64,000 bases of DNA from Streptomyces sp. MBT53 (GTDB lineage Bacteria > Actinomycetota > Actinomycetes > Streptomycetales > Streptomycetaceae). Shown in pieces: positions 1-7,021 of this stretch. The position numbers were made by a program, and so were the translations under genes. The stretch lies in assembly GCF_016654115.1 (NCBI RefSeq), contig NZ_JAEQAZ010000013.1:25757-89756 (forward strand). The letters are read 5' to 3'. The notes below the pieces were generated by a model. The model had not been told where the DNA came from. It worked only from the letters and a program-made list of their open reading frames with translations, and did not search any database. Positions within the stretch are counted from its first letter, which is position 1, and each line of letters opens with the position of its first letter.

Positions 1-96
1 CCTGCTGTGCAAACGGAGCGGCGGCATCCCGCCCTTGGCGGATTTCCGGGCCGGTCCCTCAGCCTCGGGATGTAGGCCCTGAGGCCCGGCACAGCA

Positions 97-134
97 CGGC
101 GCCCCGGTCGGGCTGCTGCTCGACCAGGGCGCCG
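97..134 (-). terminator. Long hairpin downstream of rpoA
   Basis: Bases 97-110 and 121-134 form a 14-bp inverted repeat around a 10-nt loop. The only DNA mismatch (105/126) becomes a G-U pair in leftward RNA, so the stem is fully paired only in the rpoA transcript. No U-tract follows, so it may be a terminator, an attenuator or a processing hairpin. Bases 1-96 hold no start codon with a ribosome-binding site; rplQ, which normally follows rpoA, is not visible. Confidence 0.45.
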
Positions 135-165
135 GGACTTACCGCTTGCACCGTTCCAATACTGC

Positions 166-1185
166 TTAGTACTGCTCGGTCTCCACGAACCGCGTGTCCG
201 CGTCGTTGGTGGCGAAGGTGTCGACCGCGGCGGTCGGGTCGAATCCGGGCGGGCTGTCCTTCAGGCCCAGGCCCAGACCGGCCAGCTTCGCCTTGACCTC
301 GTCGATGGACTTCGCACCGAAGTTGCGGATGTCCATCAGGTCGGCCTCGGAACGCGCCAGCAGCTCGCCCACGGAGTGGACGCCCTCGCGCTTGAGGCAG
401 TTGTAGGAGCGGACGGTGAGTTCCAGCTCCTCGATCGGCAGGGCGAGGTCGGCGGCCAGGGCGGCGTCCGTGGGGGACGGACCCATGTCGATGCCCTCGG
501 CGTCGATGTTCAGCTCGCGCGCGAGACCGAACAGCTCGACGAGGGTCTTGCCGGCCGACGCCATGGCGTCGCGGGGACGCATGGCCTGCTTGGTCTCGAC
601 GTCGACGATCAGCTTGTCGAAGTCGGTGCGCTGCTCGACACGGGTCGCCTCGACCTTGTAGGTGACCTTCAGCACCGGGCTGTAGATGGAGTCGACCGGA
701 ATCCGGCCGATCTCCTGGCCCACCTGCTTGTTCTGGACGGCCGAGACGTAGCCGCGACCGCGCTCGACGGTCAGCTCCATCTCCAGCTTGCCCTTGCCGT
801 TGAGCGTGGCGAGAACGAGGTCGGGGTTGTGGACCTCGACACCGGCCGGGGGCGCGATGTCGGCGGCGGTGACCAGACCCGGACCCTGCTTGCGCAGGTA
901 CATCACCACGGGCTCGTCCTGCTCACTGCTGACGACGAGCTGCTTGATGTTGAGGATCAGGTCGGTGACGTCCTCCTTGACGCCCGGCACGGTGGTGAAC
1001 TCGTGCAGGACACCGTCGATACGGATGGACGTGACCGCCGCACCCGGGATCGAGGAGAGGAGCGTACGGCGGAGGGAGTTGCCGAGGGTGTAGCCGAAGC
1101 CGGGCTCCAGCGGCTCGATCACGAACCGGGAACGGAACTCGTCGACGACCTCTTCGGTCAGGGACGGACGCTGAGCAATGAGCAC
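166..1185 (-). CDS. rpoA: DNA-directed RNA polymerase subunit alpha
   Basis: RNA polymerase alpha subunit, 339 residues. The N-terminal domain (about 1-230) dimerises and nucleates beta and beta-prime assembly; it carries the conserved block around [16 protein letters not shown]. The C-terminal domain (about 250-315) binds UP elements and activators and shows the helix-hairpin-helix stretch [15 protein letters not shown]. The GTG at 1185 is chosen because TGGAGG lies just upstream and the protein then begins [12 protein letters not shown], the usual Streptomyces start; an in-frame extension to 1236 lacks a ribosome-binding site. In Streptomyces the gene normally follows rpsM and rpsK, but here a terminator and a tRNA lie upstream. 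It may be a second copy or mark a rearrangement. The reading frame is intact and looks functional. Confidence 0.98.
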   Translation of the reverse strand: MLIAQRPSLTEEVVDEFRSRFVIEPLEPGFGYTLGNSLRRTLLSSIPGAAVTSIRIDGVLHEFTTVPGVKEDVTDLILNIKQLVVSSEQDEPVVMYLRKQGPGLVTAADIAPPAGVEVHNPDLVLATLNGKGKLEMELTVERGRGYVSAVQNKQVGQEIGRIPVDSIYSPVLKVTYKVEATRVEQRTDFDKLIVDVETKQAMRPRDAMASAGKTLVELFGLARELNIDAEGIDMGPSPTDAALAADLALPIEELELTVRSYNCLKREGVHSVGELLARSEADLMDIRNFGAKSIDEVKAKLAGLGLGLKDSPPGFDPTAAVDTFATNDADTRFVETEQY

Positions 1186-1330
1186 GGGGTGTTGCCTCCA
1201 TTTTCGGCGCCCACTATTTGACGCCGTAGACCTCAAGAAGGATACGTCGACATCGCTTCAAACCTCGCCGGGGCTGCCCGGTAGGTGAGATGTCATCTGC
1301 GGGCCAACCGCACGACGGCCCTGGCAAGCA

Positions 1331-1353
1331 GAAAACCCCACGTGAAGTGGGGT
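1331..1353 (-). terminator. Intrinsic terminator of tRNA-Leu
   Basis: ACCCCAC (1335-1341) pairs with GTGGGGT (1347-1353) around a 5-nt loop. In the leftward transcript it is followed by UUUUC. It sits 6 bases past the tRNA 3' end, so it should end tRNA transcription before rpoA and imply that rpoA has its own promoter in 1186-1330. Confidence 0.8.
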
Positions 1354-1359
1354 CTCCGC

Positions 1360-1447
1360 TGGTGTCCGAGGGGGGACTTGAACCCCCACGCCCGATAAAG
1401 GGCACTAGCACCTCAAGCTAGCGCGTCTGCCATTCCGCCACCCGGAC
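1360..1447 (-). tRNA. tRNA-Leu (anticodon GAG)
   Basis: Class II tRNA with a long variable arm. The acceptor arms GTCCGGG and CTCGGAC pair, followed by discriminator A and an encoded CCA (1360-1362). The anticodon stem CTAGC/GCTAG encloses the loop TTGAGGT, giving GAG, which reads CUC and CUU leucine codons. The T-arm GGGGG-TTCAAGT-CCCCC is intact. It is transcribed toward rpoA and has its own terminator. Confidence 0.95.
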
Positions 1448-1495
1448 TAGGTGTCTGCCGCCCGACCGGGGGTGTTCCCCGCGGCGACATGGACA

Positions 1496-1525
1496 ACAAT
1501 ACCAAGCTTTCGCAGTGCCTTTCAC
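1496..1525 (-). promoter_or_regulatory. Candidate tRNA-Leu promoter
   Basis: In the leftward direction GTGAAA (1520-1525) and TATTGT (1496-1501) are separated by 18 bp, a plausible -35/-10 pair for the tRNA about 40 bases downstream. The -35 match is weak. No gene is seen in 1448-1604. Confidence 0.3.
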
Positions 1526-1604
1526 CTGCATATCCGCCCCCGCGGGACCAGCCTCAGGAGGCCTGCCACCTGCGGGGACTCCACCACGACGGGTGAACGA
1601 ACCG

Positions 1605-2069
1605 CTACGGACACGCGCCGGATTCCGGCACCCGCCCGTCGAGCACCAGGGTCTGCAGCGCCCGTACGAGCGAGGCCGCCCCCGCCTCGTCCAGCGGAGC
1701 CAGAAATCGCCGTTCCGCCGCGCGACGGGCCCTCTCCGCCCGGCGCAGACAGTCCTGCCCCTCGGGCGTCAGTTCGACGATGTTCTTGCGGCGGTCCTGC
1801 GGGCTGCGCCGCCGCACCACCAGACCGTGGTCCTCGAGCCCGTCGATCAGCGACACCATCGTGGTGCGGTCGACACCGAGCCGCCCGGCGGCCTCGACCT
1901 GCGACAACGGCTCCCCCGCGGCAAGCACCACCAGCACGGCCAGCTCATGACCGTCGACACCGTGCGGGGCGAGCGCCTCGGCCGACGCCCTGGCCAGTTT
2001 CGCCTGGGCGTGCTTGAGGAGGTAGCCGAGCCGGGACTCCAGGGGGCTGGGTGACTGGTCGTTGGACAT
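1605..2069 (-). CDS. MarR family transcriptional regulator
   Basis: Winged-helix MarR protein of 154 residues. The recognition-helix region (LSQVEAAGRLGVDRTTMVSL, about 55-75) is followed by the wing sequence RRSPQDRRKNIVELTPEG typical of the family. Such regulators usually bind as dimers to their own promoter and release on binding a phenolic or other small ligand. It is divergent from the luciferase-like oxidoreductase at 2143, with a 73-bp shared intergenic region holding a short inverted repeat, so that gene is the likely target. The ligand cannot be inferred. Confidence 0.9.
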   Translation of the reverse strand: MSNDQSPSPLESRLGYLLKHAQAKLARASAEALAPHGVDGHELAVLVVLAAGEPLSQVEAAGRLGVDRTTMVSLIDGLEDHGLVVRRRSPQDRRKNIVELTPEGQDCLRRAERARRAAERRFLAPLDEAGAASLVRALQTLVLDGRVPESGACP

Positions 2070-2104
2070 TCCCCGACTGTATCCCGATATGAATCCCCGC
2101 TCTG

Positions 2105-2125
2105 ATCGTCAGCAGGGCTGATGAT
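2105..2125. promoter_or_regulatory. Candidate MarR operator
   Basis: ATCGTCAG (2105-2112) and CTGATGAT (2118-2125) form an inverted repeat matching at 7 of 8 positions with a 5-bp spacer, in the divergent region between the MarR gene and the oxidoreductase. Confidence 0.35.
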
Positions 2126-2142
2126 TGAGTAGACTGACGGTC

Positions 2143-3090
2143 ATGACGGACGAGACCACTGTGCGCTTCGGGATCAAGACCACACCCATGCATGTGTCGT
2201 ACGAGAACATCCGCCGGGTGTGGCTGGAGGCGGACGCCGTTCCGGAGATCGCGGACGCCTGGCTGTGGGACCACCTGCTGCCGGTCGCCGGGCCTGCGGA
2301 CGGACAGATACACGAAGGGTGGACGCTGCTCAGCGCGCTCGCCGCCCAGACGGAGCGGCTGCGGCTCGGCCTCCTCGTCACCAGCAATCGCCTCCGCCCG
2401 CCGGCCCTGCTCGGCAAGATGGCGTCGACCGTTGACGTGATCTCGGGCGGACGCCTCGTGCTCGGTCTGGGAGTCGGCGGCACGCGGCAGCCGGCCGGCG
2501 CCGGGGGAATCCCGGGTGCCAATCCGGCGATCGCGGAGTACGCGGCCTACGGCCTCTCGCTCGTTCCGCCGGGCGAGGGCATCGAGCGGCTCGCTGAGAC
2601 GGTCGCGATCCTGAAGGGGATGTGGACCCGGGACGTCTTCGACTTCGAGGGCCGCCACTACCGGCTCCGGGGTACGCGGTGCGAACCCAAGCCCGTGCAA
2701 CGGCCCGGTCCCCCGCTGCTGATCGGCGGCTGGGGCACCCGCCTGCTGCGGCTGGTCGCCGAGCACGCCGACATCTGGAACGTTCCAGGGCCGCCGCACA
2801 ACACCGTCGAGTACGTCGCCGAGCGCTCCCGCGTCCTCGACGCGCACTGCGCCGAGTTGGGCCGCGACCCGGCCGACATCGAACGTTCGGTGCAGGTCCT
2901 GGTGTCGTACGACGAGCCGGACACGACCCGCGAGACGGTCGGTCGGCTCGTCGACGCCGGGATGAACCACATCGTGCTGAGCCTGCCGCGCCCCTATCCG
3001 CGGGGCGTGGCCCGCTGGCTGGCCGACGAGATCATCGCCGGACGGCACTCGAGGGACGCGAGTGCCGCCCGGCCGGGGATCACCGCGTGA
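2143..3090 (+). CDS. LLM class flavin-dependent oxidoreductase
   Basis: Luciferase-like monooxygenase-fold protein of 315 residues, expected to use F420H2 or FMNH2. The family signature is visible in AQTERLRLGLLVTSN, the block DVISGGRLVLGLGVGG, and GPPLLIGGWG before the late helices. ATG 2143 begins MTDETTVRFG, which aligns with typical starts; an in-frame TTG at 2125 is possible but lacks a better ribosome-binding site. The substrate is unknown. The divergent MarR gene suggests induction by a small molecule, perhaps in detoxification or aromatic metabolism. Confidence 0.88.
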   Translation: MTDETTVRFGIKTTPMHVSYENIRRVWLEADAVPEIADAWLWDHLLPVAGPADGQIHEGWTLLSALAAQTERLRLGLLVTSNRLRPPALLGKMASTVDVISGGRLVLGLGVGGTRQPAGAGGIPGANPAIAEYAAYGLSLVPPGEGIERLAETVAILKGMWTRDVFDFEGRHYRLRGTRCEPKPVQRPGPPLLIGGWGTRLLRLVAEHADIWNVPGPPHNTVEYVAERSRVLDAHCAELGRDPADIERSVQVLVSYDEPDTTRETVGRLVDAGMNHIVLSLPRPYPRGVARWLADEIIAGRHSRDASAARPGITA

Positions 3091-3100
3091 GCCGGCGAGC

Positions 3101-3140
3101 GCCGGTCACGGCATGAACCGACACCTGCCGGTCACGGCAT
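3101..3140. repeat. 26-bp-period duplication across the aldehyde dehydrogenase stop codon
   Basis: GCCGGTCACGGCAT occurs at 3101-3114 and 3127-3140. The second copy contains the aldehyde dehydrogenase stop (3132-3134); the first lies just beyond it. Similar duplications span the stops at 24507 and 49067. Confidence 0.75.
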
Positions 3141-4706
3141 CAGCTGGTACTCCGGGAAGTTGCCCGGCAGCCGCTCCCCCACCGGTCCGTGCGTCACCGC
3201 CCGGATGAGGAGTTCACCGCCGACGAAGGCACCGCGCCAGGAGGCACCGAACCCGCCGAACAACTCGTCGCGGTCACCGCGCGAACGCGGCTTGCCGTGT
3301 CCGACCTTGAACGCCCTTATCTGCGGGGCCAGTCGGTCGTAGGTCGCACGGTCGTCGGTGGACAGGGTGGCGACCAGCGCTCCGTTGGACGCGTTCATCG
3401 CGGCCAACAGCTCCGCCTCGGTGTCGACCAGGACGATGGTGTCGACCGGTCCGAACGGCTCCGCGTGGTGCAGCGGGGACGACGGTGGCGGGTTGAGGAG
3501 GGTGACAGGGCGGACGTACGCCGAAGTGTCCTGCCCTGGAAGGAAGTTGGCCTCGGACAGCTTGCCGCGGTGCAGCGGTACGGCGCCGCGGTCGATCGCC
3601 TCGGCCACCTGGTCGTGGAGTTCCTTGGCCTTGGCCGCGTTGATCACCGGGCCGAAGTCGAGCTCGGGGTAGGGGTCTTCGGCGTGCTGGACGGCAAGAG
3701 GGTGGCCTACGCGCAGAGTTCGGACCGCGGGAAGGTAGGCGGTGAGGAACTCGTCGAACAGCTCGCGCTGGACGACGAAGCGCGGATACGCGGTGCAGCG
3801 CTGTTTGCCGTAGTCGAAGAGCTTGGGGATGACGGCGGTGAGGGTGTCCCAGTCCGTGTGGTTCCAGATGCCCCAGGTGTTGAGTCCTTCCTGCTCCAGT
3901 ACGTGCCGTTTGCCGAGGTCGGCGACGGCCGTGGCCACCGCCGCCCCGGTGTCGCGCCCGCCGACGAAGGAGACACAGCCGATCTCGGGCGCCCGGACCA
4001 GCGCCTCGGACAGTTCGCCTCCGCTGCCGCTGACGAGGGTGACGGGGATGCCCTCGCGGGCGGCGACCGCGCAGGCCAGGGTGAGGCAGGCGACGCCGCC
4101 GTCGGTCGGGGTCTTGGCGATGACCGCGTTGCCCGCCAGCGCCTGGACGAGCATGGCGTGGACGAGCACGCTCATCGGGTAGTTCCAGCTCGCGATGTTC
4201 GACACCGGGCCGTCGAGCGGAGTGCGGCCGGCGAGCATCGGTTCGATGCCGTCGACGTACCAGCGCACACCGTCGATGGACCGGTCCACGTCCGCCTGCG
4301 CGAGTCGCCAGGGTTTGCCGATCTCCCAGACCAGCAGCAGCGCGAGGAGTTCGCGGTGCTCGGTGAGAGCGTCGAGCGTGGCGGCGACGCGGGCCCGCCG
4401 TTCGTCGAGCGGGACGTGCCGCCAGGCCCGGTGCTGGTCGAGGGAGGCGCGAACGGCCTGGTGGGCGGTGGACCGGTCCAGCCGGGGCGGTCCGGCGATG
4501 GGACCGCCGTCGACGGGGGTGGTGGCGGGCAGGGCCCGGCCGTCCCGCTGCCAGGCGGCGTTCCAGAGGTTGAGGACACGGTCGTCCTGGAACGCCTCGG
4601 GCGCGACGGCGAGACAACGCCGCCAGGCGTCATTCCAGGACGTGCCCGCCTTGAGGGTCGGGGGGCGATGGACGGGAGTGGAACCGGGGGTGAGGGTTGA
4701 TGCCAT
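3132..4706 (-). CDS. Aldehyde dehydrogenase family protein
   Basis: NAD(P)-dependent aldehyde dehydrogenase fold, 524 residues. Cofactor-loop features include SFVGGRDTGAAV; the presumed catalytic cysteine lies in GKQRCTAYPRF and the general-base glutamate in VLEQEGLNTWGI. These motifs are more divergent than in classical ALDHs, so the substrate is not assignable. ATG 4706 gives MASTLTPG; an upstream ATG at 4730 would add eight residues. It lies 118 bp downstream of the CoA-ligase-like pair on the same strand, with a hairpin between, so membership in that operon is uncertain. It could oxidise glyoxylate- or glycolaldehyde-like aldehydes if tied to oxalate metabolism; this is inference. Confidence 0.85.
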   Translation of the reverse strand: MASTLTPGSTPVHRPPTLKAGTSWNDAWRRCLAVAPEAFQDDRVLNLWNAAWQRDGRALPATTPVDGGPIAGPPRLDRSTAHQAVRASLDQHRAWRHVPLDERRARVAATLDALTEHRELLALLLVWEIGKPWRLAQADVDRSIDGVRWYVDGIEPMLAGRTPLDGPVSNIASWNYPMSVLVHAMLVQALAGNAVIAKTPTDGGVACLTLACAVAAREGIPVTLVSGSGGELSEALVRAPEIGCVSFVGGRDTGAAVATAVADLGKRHVLEQEGLNTWGIWNHTDWDTLTAVIPKLFDYGKQRCTAYPRFVVQRELFDEFLTAYLPAVRTLRVGHPLAVQHAEDPYPELDFGPVINAAKAKELHDQVAEAIDRGAVPLHRGKLSEANFLPGQDTSAYVRPVTLLNPPPSSPLHHAEPFGPVDTIVLVDTEAELLAAMNASNGALVATLSTDDRATYDRLAPQIRAFKVGHGKPRSRGDRDELFGGFGASWRGAFVGGELLIRAVTHGPVGERLPGNFPEYQLMP

Positions 4707-4790
4707 GCTTCTGCTCCGCTCTCGGTGCACAGTCGGGGCGGGGTGAGGCAGGAACGGTCCTCCGCACGAACCGTCGTACAGATGAAGCTA

Positions 4791-4823
4791 GTTGCGCTCC
4801 AAGGAGCGCGACAGTGACGTCAC
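4791..4823. promoter_or_regulatory. Hairpin and palindrome between ligase genes and ALDH
   Basis: GTTGCGCTCC (4791-4800) and GGAGCGCGAC (4803-4812) form a near-perfect 10-bp stem around AA. GTGACGTCAC (4814-4823) is a perfect 10-bp palindrome abutting the stop of the alpha-subunit gene. The hairpin could terminate the upstream operon; the palindrome could be an operator for the ALDH gene. Confidence 0.45.
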
Positions 4824-4824
4824 C

Positions 4825-5736
4825 TCAACTATGAGTGACATCACGCGCCGCCTCCCGCACCCCCTCCAGGCGGCCCAGGACCAGCCGGGCGGTCTCCGTC
4901 GGCGTATGCCCGACCCTGACTCCCACGGCCTCCAGCGCCTCCTTCTTCGCCGCCGCCGTGCCGGAGGAGCCGGACACGATGGCGCCGGCGTGGCCCATCG
5001 TCCGGCCCTCGGGCGCGGTGAAACCGGCGATGTAGCCGACCACCGGCTTGGTGACGTGGTCGCGGATGTACGCGGCCGCTCGTTCCTCCGCGTCGCCGCC
5101 GATCTCCCCGATGAGCACGACGAGTTCGGTGTCGGGGTCGTCCTGGAACGCGGCGAGGCAGTCGATGTGGCTCGTGCCCACGACGGGGTCGCCGCCGATG
5201 CCGACGCAGGTCGAGAAGCCGATGTCCCGCAGCTCGTACATGAGTTGGTAGGTGAGCGTGCCGGACTTGGAGACCAGGCCGATGCGGCCCGGCTTGGTGA
5301 TGTCGGCGGGGATGATGCCCGCGTTGGCCTGGCCGGGGGTGATCAGGCCGGGGCAGTTGGGGCCGATGATCCGGGTGCCCTTCGACCTGGCGTAGGCCGT
5401 GAAGGCGACCGAGTCGTGGACGGGGATGCCCTCGGTGATGACGACGGCGAGGCCGATGCCCGCGTCGGCGGCCTCGGTCACGGCGGCCTTGGCGAAGGCG
5501 GGCGGCACGAACACGACGGTGACATCGGCTCCCGTCGACCGCATACCGTCGGCGACCGACCCGAAGACAGGGACGGCGCGGTCGTCGAAATCGACGGAGC
5601 GGCCCGCCTTGCGCGGGTTGACGCCGCCGACGACGTTCGTGCCGGCGGCGAGCATCCGGCGGGTGTGCTTCATGCCCTCCCCGCCGGTCATGCCCTGGAC
5701 GAGAACCTTGCTCTCCTTGGTGAGGTAGATCGCCAT
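4825..5736 (-). CDS. Succinyl-CoA synthetase alpha-subunit-like protein
   Basis: ADP/GDP-forming acyl-CoA synthetase alpha subunit, 303 residues. A CoA-binding Rossmann domain occupies about 1-125 ([11 protein letters not shown]), then the ligase domain. The phospho-acceptor histidine is H249 in [10 protein letters not shown], and GPNCPG at 125-130 matches the family. The gene follows the beta subunit by 11 bp, a translationally tight pair. Because it sits opposite a formyl-CoA transferase and a TPP decarboxylase, it is more likely a dedicated acid:CoA ligase, or an ATP-recovering deacylase, than the TCA-cycle enzyme. Its acid substrate cannot be read from sequence. Confidence 0.88.
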   Translation of the reverse strand: MAIYLTKESKVLVQGMTGGEGMKHTRRMLAAGTNVVGGVNPRKAGRSVDFDDRAVPVFGSVADGMRSTGADVTVVFVPPAFAKAAVTEAADAGIGLAVVITEGIPVHDSVAFTAYARSKGTRIIGPNCPGLITPGQANAGIIPADITKPGRIGLVSKSGTLTYQLMYELRDIGFSTCVGIGGDPVVGTSHIDCLAAFQDDPDTELVVLIGEIGGDAEERAAAYIRDHVTKPVVGYIAGFTAPEGRTMGHAGAIVSGSSGTAAAKKEALEAVGVRVGHTPTETARLVLGRLEGVREAARDVTHS

Positions 5737-5747
5737 GTCCCTGCTCC

Positions 5748-6878
5748 TCAGCGTGCGTTGGCGAGGTCGGCGGCGCGGCGGGCGGCGCCGTCCATGGTGG
5801 TGGCCTGCTGGACCAGTGGATGCGCGTGCCCGTCGAGAATCGCCCGGCCGCGGGCCGCGTTGTTTCCGTCCAGCCGGACGACCAGCGGCTTGGTCAACCG
5901 GACGGTTTCCAGGGCCCGCACGATGCCGTCGGCCACCGCGTCGCATGCGGTGATCCCGCCGAAGACGTTGACGAAGACCGACTTCACGGCCGGGTCGGAG
6001 AGGATGACGGAGAGTCCGTCGGCCATGATCTGGGCCGAGGCCCCGCCCCCGATGTCGAGGAAGTTGGCGGGGCGGGCACCGCATCCGGCGACCACGTCGA
6101 GCGTCGACATGACCAGGCCCGCGCCATTGCCGATGATGCCGACCTCGCCGTCGAGCTTGACGTAGTTGAGCCCCTTCGCGGCTGCCGCGGCCTCCAGCGG
6201 ATCGTCGTGCGTAGCGCCCTCGGCTCCCCAACGGACCTGCCGGAAGCGGGCGTTGTCGTCGAGGGTGACCTTGCCGTCGAGGGCGAGGATCTGCCCCTGC
6301 CGGGTGCGCACGAGCGGGTTGACCTCGACGAGGACGGCGTCCTCGCGGACCAGCACCTCCCACAGTCGCACGAGGACGTCGACCGTCTGCGGCGGCAGCC
6401 CGGCCGCCCCCGCGATCTCGGCCGCCTTCGCCGAGGTGACGCCCTCGGCCGGGTCGATGTGCATACGGGCGACCGCATCCGGTCGACGGGCGGCGATCTC
6501 CTCGATCTCCATACCGCCCTCCGCGGAGGCGATCGCGAGGAAGCGGCCGGCCGCGCGGTCGAGGACGTAGGAGACGTAGAACTCGCTCTCGATGACGACG
6601 GGTTGGGCCAGCATCACCGTGCCGACCGTGTGGCCCTTGATGTCCATGCCGAGGATCTGCCGTGCGGTCAGCTCGGCGGCGGCCGGGTCGGCGGCGAACT
6701 TCACCCCGCCCGCTTTACCCCGTCCACCGGTCTTCACCTGGGCTTTCACCACCACCCGGCCGCCCAGCCGGCGGGCGATCCCGCGTGCCTCCTTGGACGA
6801 GGTGGTGACCTCGGCCCGGGGCACCAAGATGCCGTGTTCCTCGAAGAGTTCCCTTGCCTGGTGCTCGTACAGGTCCAT
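5748..6878 (-). CDS. Succinyl-CoA synthetase beta-subunit-like protein
   Basis: ATP-grasp beta subunit, 376 residues, near the usual length of about 390. It opens with [12 protein letters not shown], has the ATP-grasp lysine region [19 protein letters not shown] at about 47-65, VEVNPLV for metal binding, and the C-terminal ligase domain with [10 protein letters not shown] and [11 protein letters not shown] 6878 has GGGAG at an ideal distance; a GTG at 6890 is the alternative. It is the first gene of the leftward arm and shares the divergent 143-bp region 6879-7021, with a strong palindrome, with the TPP enzyme. It works with the next gene as an alpha/beta complex. Confidence 0.88.
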   Translation of the reverse strand: MDLYEHQARELFEEHGILVPRAEVTTSSKEARGIARRLGGRVVVKAQVKTGGRGKAGGVKFAADPAAAELTARQILGMDIKGHTVGTVMLAQPVVIESEFYVSYVLDRAAGRFLAIASAEGGMEIEEIAARRPDAVARMHIDPAEGVTSAKAAEIAGAAGLPPQTVDVLVRLWEVLVREDAVLVEVNPLVRTRQGQILALDGKVTLDDNARFRQVRWGAEGATHDDPLEAAAAAKGLNYVKLDGEVGIIGNGAGLVMSTLDVVAGCGARPANFLDIGGGASAQIMADGLSVILSDPAVKSVFVNVFGGITACDAVADGIVRALETVRLTKPLVVRLDGNNAARGRAILDGHAHPLVQQATTMDGAARRAADLANAR

Positions 6879-6946
6879 CTCGGCTCCCACTTAAAAGTGC
6901 CGCACGCCCCCTGGACACCACCCACTGGATGCGGGATAACAAGCTT

Positions 6947-6970
6947 CATACAGTATTCGTCGACTGTATG
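6947..6970. promoter_or_regulatory. Perfect palindrome in the divergent oxalate promoter
   Basis: CATACAGT (6947-6954) and ACTGTATG (6963-6970) are exact inverted repeats with the 8-bp spacer ATTCGTCG. The site lies between the leftward ligase genes and the rightward decarboxylase operon. Its core TTCGTCGAC recurs at 20491-20520 in the transporter/reductase promoter. The likely binder is the FCD-type GntR protein encoded at 16947. Confidence 0.7.
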
Positions 6971-7021
6971 CAATGTACCGCGAGAGCTTCCCAACCCCCT
7001 ACGAAGGGACAGGACTTCGCC

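Noticed and set aside
376..1221. Plus-strand open frame opposite rpoA
   Set aside because: Shadow of the rpoA codon bias; no ribosome-binding site and a V/D/G-rich product.
1214..1411. Small minus-strand open frame upstream of rpoA
   Set aside because: Runs through the tRNA terminator and part of the tRNA; not related to rpsK.
2125..2142. Longer start for the luciferase-like oxidoreductase
   Set aside because: TTG with no better ribosome-binding site; the family normally starts near MTDE.
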